Origin: Acidobacteriota bacterium
GTDB taxonomy: Bacteria; Acidobacteriota; Terriglobia; Bryobacterales; Bryobacteraceae
NCBI GenBank assembly: GCA_016871155.1
Contig: VFZO01000028.1
Span: 1 to 37,588, forward strand
DNA length: 37,588 bases
Direction: 5' to 3'
Numbering within the stretch: position 1 is the first letter of the stretch; each line of letters opens with the position of its first letter. The position numbers were made by a program, and so were the translations under genes. The notes under the pieces were generated by a model that saw nothing but the letters and a program-made list of their open reading frames with translations, ran no database searches and was not told the origin of the DNA. Shown here one piece after another: positions 34,012 through 37,588 of the stretch.

Positions 34012-35466
34012 TCAGGCTTTGTACTGCTCGCGCAGGCGCTCCAGTTCGGCCTTGAGCGTTTCGGAGGTCGACTCCATGCCCGGCTTGCCGTACAGGTTGT
34101 TCAACTCGTTGGGGTCGGCGTGCAGATCAAAAAGCTCCCACACATCGCCTTCGGCGTAGTAGTGGATAAGCTTGTGCTGGGCCGTGCGGACGCCCCAGTG
34201 CGGGCCGATACGGTGCGGCGTGAAGAACTGAAACGACGGATCGCTGCGAGCGTCGAGCCCCTTACCGGCGAGCTGCCAGGAGTTTTCGTAGTAGGCGTAA
34301 AAGATCGATTTCCGCCATTCGGCCGGCTTGCGTCCCTCGAGCAGCGCCCGCAGACTCTGGCCCTGCATTGTGGCCGGAACCGGCAGGCCCGCGTAGTCGA
34401 GAATCGTCGGCGCGATATCGATGTTCATCGCGAAACCATCCGCCACCAAGCCGTGCGGAGCGCCGGGCGCGCGGACAATAAGCGGCACTCGAAGAGACGG
34501 CTCATACATGAACCGCTTGTCGTACCAGCCATGATCGCCTACGAAGAATCCGTTGTCGGAGGTGTAGACGATGAGAGTGTTGTCCAGTTGATTTGCCGCT
34601 TCCAGGTGCTGCAGCACCTTTCCCAAATTCTCATCGACCGCGGCGAGGGCGCCGTAGTAGTCCTTGACGAACCGTTGGTACAGCCACTTCTTCTTTTCCG
34701 CAGGCGAAAGGCCCGCGGGCAGGTCTTTGTAGTCGCCGGCGATGGATTCGTCGAACTTCATGTCGGCGGCTTCAGCAGCTACCTTGCGTGTCTTAAAGTC
34801 ATCATGAAACGTGGCGGGTTCGGGGATCTCGACGTTCTCGTAGAGCTTGGCGAAACGGGGCGGCGGCAGAAACGGACGGTGCGGCGCTTTGTGCTGATAG
34901 ACCAGGCACCACGGTTTATCGGAGGGCTCTTTTAGAAATTCCAGCGCGAAATCCGTGGTGATGTCGGTGGCGTAGCCGCTATACTTTTTCCTCGTGCCGC
35001 CTTCGATGAATTCCGGATCGAAATACAGACCCTGACCCGGCAGAACGCGCCAGGTATCGAAGCCAACCGGGTCATGGGAAAGATGCCATTTGCCGACGAT
35101 GCCGGTTCGATATCCCGCCGCCTGGAGCACCTCCGGATAGGTCTTCATCTGGCGATTGATGTTCTCGACCTGACCCTTCATCTCGGAGTTGCCGCGAATG
35201 CCGTGCAAATGCGAGTAGGCCCCGGTTAGTATCGTGGCACGCGACGGTGCGCACAAGGAGTTCGTGACGAATGCATTGGCGAAGCGAACGCCTTCCGCCG
35301 CAAGCCGATCGATATTCGGCGTTTTGACCAGACGGTTTCCGTAGCAGCCGACGTGGCCTGCCGCATGATCGTCTGTCATTACGAACAAGATATTGGGGCG
35401 ATTCCGCGCGCTGGAGCACGCGCCAAAAAGTAACCCTCCCAGGAACGCACGGCGGCGCCAATTCAT
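34012..35466 (-). CDS. Sulfatase (formylglycine type), exported lipoprotein
   Basis: A 484-residue type I sulfatase. The N-terminus WRRRAFLGGLLFGAC joins a twin-arginine-like pattern to a possible lipobox, so it is probably exported and anchored. The metal-binding start is NILFVMTDDHAAGHVGCYG. The modification motif is CAPSR at residues 72-76, where Cys72 would become formylglycine, followed by ATILTG. Later marks are GKWHLS, VYTSDNGFFVGDHGWYDKR and RVPLIVRAPG. It removes sulfate from sulfated glycans or similar esters. No sulfatase-maturating enzyme is encoded in the window, so activation depends on a gene elsewhere. The start overlaps the stop of the PLP-enzyme gene (ATGA), so both are made from one message. 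Confidence 0.93.
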   Translation of the reverse strand: MNWRRRAFLGGLLFGACSSARNRPNILFVMTDDHAAGHVGCYGNRLVKTPNIDRLAAEGVRFANAFVTNSLCAPSRATILTGAYSHLHGIRGNSEMKGQVENINRQMKTYPEVLQAAGYRTGIVGKWHLSHDPVGFDTWRVLPGQGLYFDPEFIEGGTRKKYSGYATDITTDFALEFLKEPSDKPWCLVYQHKAPHRPFLPPPRFAKLYENVEIPEPATFHDDFKTRKVAAEAADMKFDESIAGDYKDLPAGLSPAEKKKWLYQRFVKDYYGALAAVDENLGKVLQHLEAANQLDNTLIVYTSDNGFFVGDHGWYDKRFMYEPSLRVPLIVRAPGAPHGLVADGFAMNIDIAPTILDYAGLPVPATMQGQSLRALLEGRKPAEWRKSIFYAYYENSWQLAGKGLDARSDPSFQFFTPHRIGPHWGVRTAQHKLIHYYAEGDVWELFDLHADPNELNNLYGKPGMESTSETLKAELERLREQYKA

Positions 35467-36632
35467 CCGAAGATCTCCTTCATGCGGCGCGCAAGCACTT
35501 TTTCGTCGCCCGCGTCGTTCATCATAACGACAAACTCCAATCCTTGTCCGCTGGGGTTCCTCGAAACGGCAATGCGGGGCTCGCCGTTCATGAGCGCCTC
35601 GACGGCTTTGGCCGTTGTCACTTTCTTCGCGGCCTCGTCCCAGGACACGAAAACACGATGGATTCTTCTCGCGCGGTCGAAAGGCGCCTTCTCCGGTTTC
35701 AGGCCCAGCTTTGCGCAGGCGTCCATCAGAAAAGCCGACGCTCGCTCGTACTCCTTATCCAGCGCGGCGAAATCGAGTTTGGAGTAGCGCTCCAGCGCAT
35801 AAAGAAGACCGATCATCTCCTCTTTATTGACCTTCATGCCGCGGCCGTTGGAGTCCGAGTGGGGCGAAGAGTTGAGCCACGCGGCGTCGATCAAATCCCT
35901 CCGGCCGGCAAGCACTCCGGAGGACTGCGGACCGCGAATATGTTTACCTCCGGAAAACGCCATGAGGTCAACGCCGAGAGCAGCCAGCGCTGGAATGTTG
36001 CTCCAGGGCGGCATGCGATTCGCCGCGTCGACCAGAACGGGAACGCCAGCCCGTTTTGCGATACGAACGGTCTCCTCGATCGAGACAGGCGTCTCCATCC
36101 CGTAGTCTCCGCGCTGACCACCCAGGAAATAGATCATCGCCGTATTCGGGCCGAGGGCATTGGCCATCTGCTCGACGCTATCCACGTCCACAATGCGGAC
36201 CCCGGCGCTGCGGACGGCATGGTCGTAGCCGTTGCGGTGCACTTTCTGAATCACGACCTCGGTCTTCATGCCGGTCAGGTCGGGCAACTGGCGAATCTTG
36301 GCCGGATCATTGCCGGTTAAGCAACCGTAGGTGCCGATTGCGATCGCGCCGGCGCAACCGGAACTGACGAGCGCGGCTTCGGTGCCGCACATTCTAGCGA
36401 TGCGCGCGCCGACGGCGTCCTTCACCTCCTCAAGGACGGCGAACTCGCGGGCCGCTTCTGCCATCACCGTCTGTATCTCCGGGAGCATCTTGGAGGCGCC
36501 AACCGTGGTGATAGGGCCGGCGAAGTTCAATACGGGCCGGAGGCCCAGTCTCGCGTAGGGACTCGCCGCGCTGGCAGAGGCGGCAAGCGGCATTGCAGCG
36601 GCCATTTGAAAGAGCGTTCGGCGTTTCGGCAT
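35463..36632 (-). CDS. SelA-like PLP-dependent enzyme with Tat-like leader
   Basis: A 389-residue fold-type I PLP enzyme of the SelA-related group (L-seryl-tRNA(Sec) selenium transferase-like; relatives include D-glucosaminate-6-phosphate ammonia-lyase). The cofactor lysine is Lys230 in AFSGGKHIRGPQSSG, with DAANRMPP just before supplying the Asp that binds the pyridine nitrogen. The first residues MPKRRTLFQMAAAMPLAASASA form an apparent twin-arginine signal, unusual for a PLP enzyme. It is too short and lacks the N-terminal domain for a true selenocysteine synthase. The ATG at 36632 was preferred over an upstream in-frame start because it gives the leader. It is coupled to the sulfatase by a four-base overlap, hinting at amino-sugar or sulfated-sugar processing. 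Confidence 0.85.
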   Translation of the reverse strand: MPKRRTLFQMAAAMPLAASASAASPYARLGLRPVLNFAGPITTVGASKMLPEIQTVMAEAAREFAVLEEVKDAVGARIARMCGTEAALVSSGCAGAIAIGTYGCLTGNDPAKIRQLPDLTGMKTEVVIQKVHRNGYDHAVRSAGVRIVDVDSVEQMANALGPNTAMIYFLGGQRGDYGMETPVSIEETVRIAKRAGVPVLVDAANRMPPWSNIPALAALGVDLMAFSGGKHIRGPQSSGVLAGRRDLIDAAWLNSSPHSDSNGRGMKVNKEEMIGLLYALERYSKLDFAALDKEYERASAFLMDACAKLGLKPEKAPFDRARRIHRVFVSWDEAAKKVTTAKAVEALMNGEPRIAVSRNPSGQGLEFVVMMNDAGDEKVLARRMKEIFG

Positions 36633-37041
36633 TGCCGTTAGTAAAACACAAATGGGCGGCGGCTTGAAGCACCCCTCTGGCCATAGCCTGGGAAGGCTAC
36701 TCTCCCGGCGCGTCGAAGAACACAAACGACGCGCATTGGCGAACAACGGCGCAAGAGTGGTGCAGCGTCAGCCGCCGCCCAATTGACTCCACGGTTCGAT
36801 AACACACCTCCTGTTTGAGATGAGATTCCGCGCACCGAAACTTTCATGCGTGGCGGACAAGTACCGTCCCTTGTCCGATTCGATTGTGCTCCTGAAGCGC
36901 CGGCGAGTCAAGTAAAAAGAAGCGTCTACTCTTCTTCGCCAGCTACTCAAAACAGAGGAGCGCTCGTTTCGGTGCCAAGTGCAATTCGTGGGCAAGTCGC
37001 CGAACGAGCCCGGCGCGGCGGTATCCGGTAGGCTATTCGGT
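36633..37041. other. 409-base divergent intergenic region
   Basis: This lies between the minus-strand PLP-enzyme gene and the plus-strand DUF1080 gene, so promoters for both should be here, but I found no clear consensus by eye. No open frame looks coding. It contains the perfect hairpin at 36854-36877 listed separately, and a weaker imperfect stem around AGAAG and CTTCT near 36920-36940. Confidence 0.5.
36854..36877. repeat. Perfect 8-bp hairpin, possible REP-type palindrome
   Basis: CGGACAAG at 36854-36861 and CTTGTCCG at 36870-36877 are perfect inverted arms around the loop TACCGTCC. The GTACCGTCCC core is similar to short repeats that I remember from intergenic REP elements linked to REP-associated transposases, but only one copy is in the window and there is no transposase. 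It could also be an operator or transcript hairpin. Confidence 0.4.
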
Positions 37042-37588
37042 ATGACACCTACTTCGCGGAGGACGATTCTTGGCTTGGCCGGCACCTCGCTGCTTCACGC
37101 GGTGGAAGGCTGGACGCCGATGACACAATGGAAATCGAACGCGCCCGGTTCCTGGAAGTTTGAGAACGGCGAGATTCTCGCCGGCGGCCCCGTTTCCCAC
37201 TTGTTCTATGACGGGCCCGGCGCGGGAGACATTCGCGATTTCGAGCTTGAGTTCGAAGTCATGACCCGGCCAGGCGCGAATTCGGGCGTGTACTTTCACA
37301 CCGCCTTCCAGGACGGCGGCTTTCCGAAGCAGGGCTTTGAAGTCCAGGTCAACAACACCGCCACCGGCGAGGGCGCGTACCGCGAACGAAAACGCACCGG
37401 ATCGCTCTATGGCATTCGCAACGTCTATCGCCAGGTGGCGAACGACGATGAATGGATTCGCATGCACGTGGCCGTCGCCGCGAACAACGTGCAGGTCCGC
37501 GTCAATGGGTTGCTGACGGTAGACTACATCGAGCCTGATCCGCCCGTCCTTCCCCCGTCGCAGGAGACGGCGCGCTTTCTGCGAAAAG
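37042..37588 (+). CDS. DUF1080 (3-keto-disaccharide hydrolase-like) protein, N-terminal part
   Basis: A gene cut by the right edge of the window; 182 codons are visible. The leader TSRRTILGLAGTSLLHA is a good twin-arginine signal. The following sequence (GSWKFENGEILAGGP, DFELEFEVMTRPGANSGVYF, FEVQVNN, WIRMHVAVAANNVQVRVNG) is the concanavalin-like beta-sandwich of DUF1080 proteins. Members have been shown or proposed to hydrolyse 3-keto-disaccharides and are often present in many copies in planctomycetes and acidobacteria. The GANSGVYF segment is the strongest match. It is transcribed away from the sulfatase and PLP-enzyme operon and would fit a periplasmic glycan-degradation role. The C-terminal residues are not visible. 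Confidence 0.85.
   Translation, partial: MTPTSRRTILGLAGTSLLHAVEGWTPMTQWKSNAPGSWKFENGEILAGGPVSHLFYDGPGAGDIRDFELEFEVMTRPGANSGVYFHTAFQDGGFPKQGFEVQVNNTATGEGAYRERKRTGSLYGIRNVYRQVANDDEWIRMHVAVAANNVQVRVNGLLTVDYIEPDPPVLPPSQETARFLRK

Noticed and set aside
1..37588. CRISPR arrays, insertion sequences, prophage or defence islands.
   Set aside because: No regularly spaced repeats, transposase, integrase, Cas or restriction genes are visible.

Overview
The window looks like chromosomal DNA of an Acidobacteriota member of the Solibacter/Bryobacter type. This is inferred from gene content, not from a marker gene. The signs are high G+C, very large Oar-like outer-membrane receptors with an N-terminal carboxypeptidase-regulatory domain (two complete, one partial), a long FtsX/MacB-type permease of the acidobacterial duplicated type, many carbohydrate enzymes with twin-arginine-like leaders, and tightly packed genes with overlapping stop and start codons (TAATG, ATGA, GTGA). 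I see no rRNA, tRNA, CRISPR array, transposase or phage gene.

Layout. 3-1957: the end of an outer-membrane barrel gene coupled to an exported aldose-1-epimerase-like protein. 1954-4875 (minus): two polytopic membrane proteins of glycosyltransferase type. 4948-14192 (plus): a nearly gapless run of a periplasmic HMA protein, an MFS exporter, a secreted HExxH metallopeptidase-like protein, a thioredoxin-like protein, an ADOP-type permease broken by one in-frame TGA, an exported sugar isomerase-like TIM barrel, glutamyl-Q tRNA(Asp) synthetase, and a TolB-like beta-propeller. 14138-17798 (minus): gamma-glutamyltransferase, a Fes-like esterase and a short PrmA-like methyltransferase, overlapping by 1 to 4 bases. 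17967-20486 (plus): a small Cys-containing secreted protein, a di-heme cytochrome c peroxidase and a sugar-binding lipoprotein.

20483-22521 (minus) is the most unusual part. It is a compact four-gene operon whose products all lack a recognisable secretion signal: an astacin zymogen with a C-terminal beta-type domain, a 79-residue acidic protein with three D-(G/A)-G-x-x-P motifs, a free-standing copy of the astacin's C-terminal domain, and a YbaY/YscW-like protein. Three of the four have strong Shine-Dalgarno sequences, and the astacin mRNA leader can form a hairpin. I do not recognise this combination as a described system.

22912-24697: a REC-GGDEF regulator (minus) and a clpP without clpX or tig beside it (plus). 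24732-30341 (plus): a mandelate racemase/galactonate dehydratase family enzyme, an Oar-like receptor and an exported protein of unknown function, probably one sugar-acid uptake and processing operon. 30377-36632 (minus): a SelA-like PLP enzyme with a Tat-like leader, a sulfatase lipoprotein, and a second Oar-like receptor. The window ends inside a Tat-leader DUF1080 protein. Most of the region therefore appears to serve uptake and periplasmic breakdown of carbohydrates, with housekeeping genes (gluQ, clpP) embedded in it.
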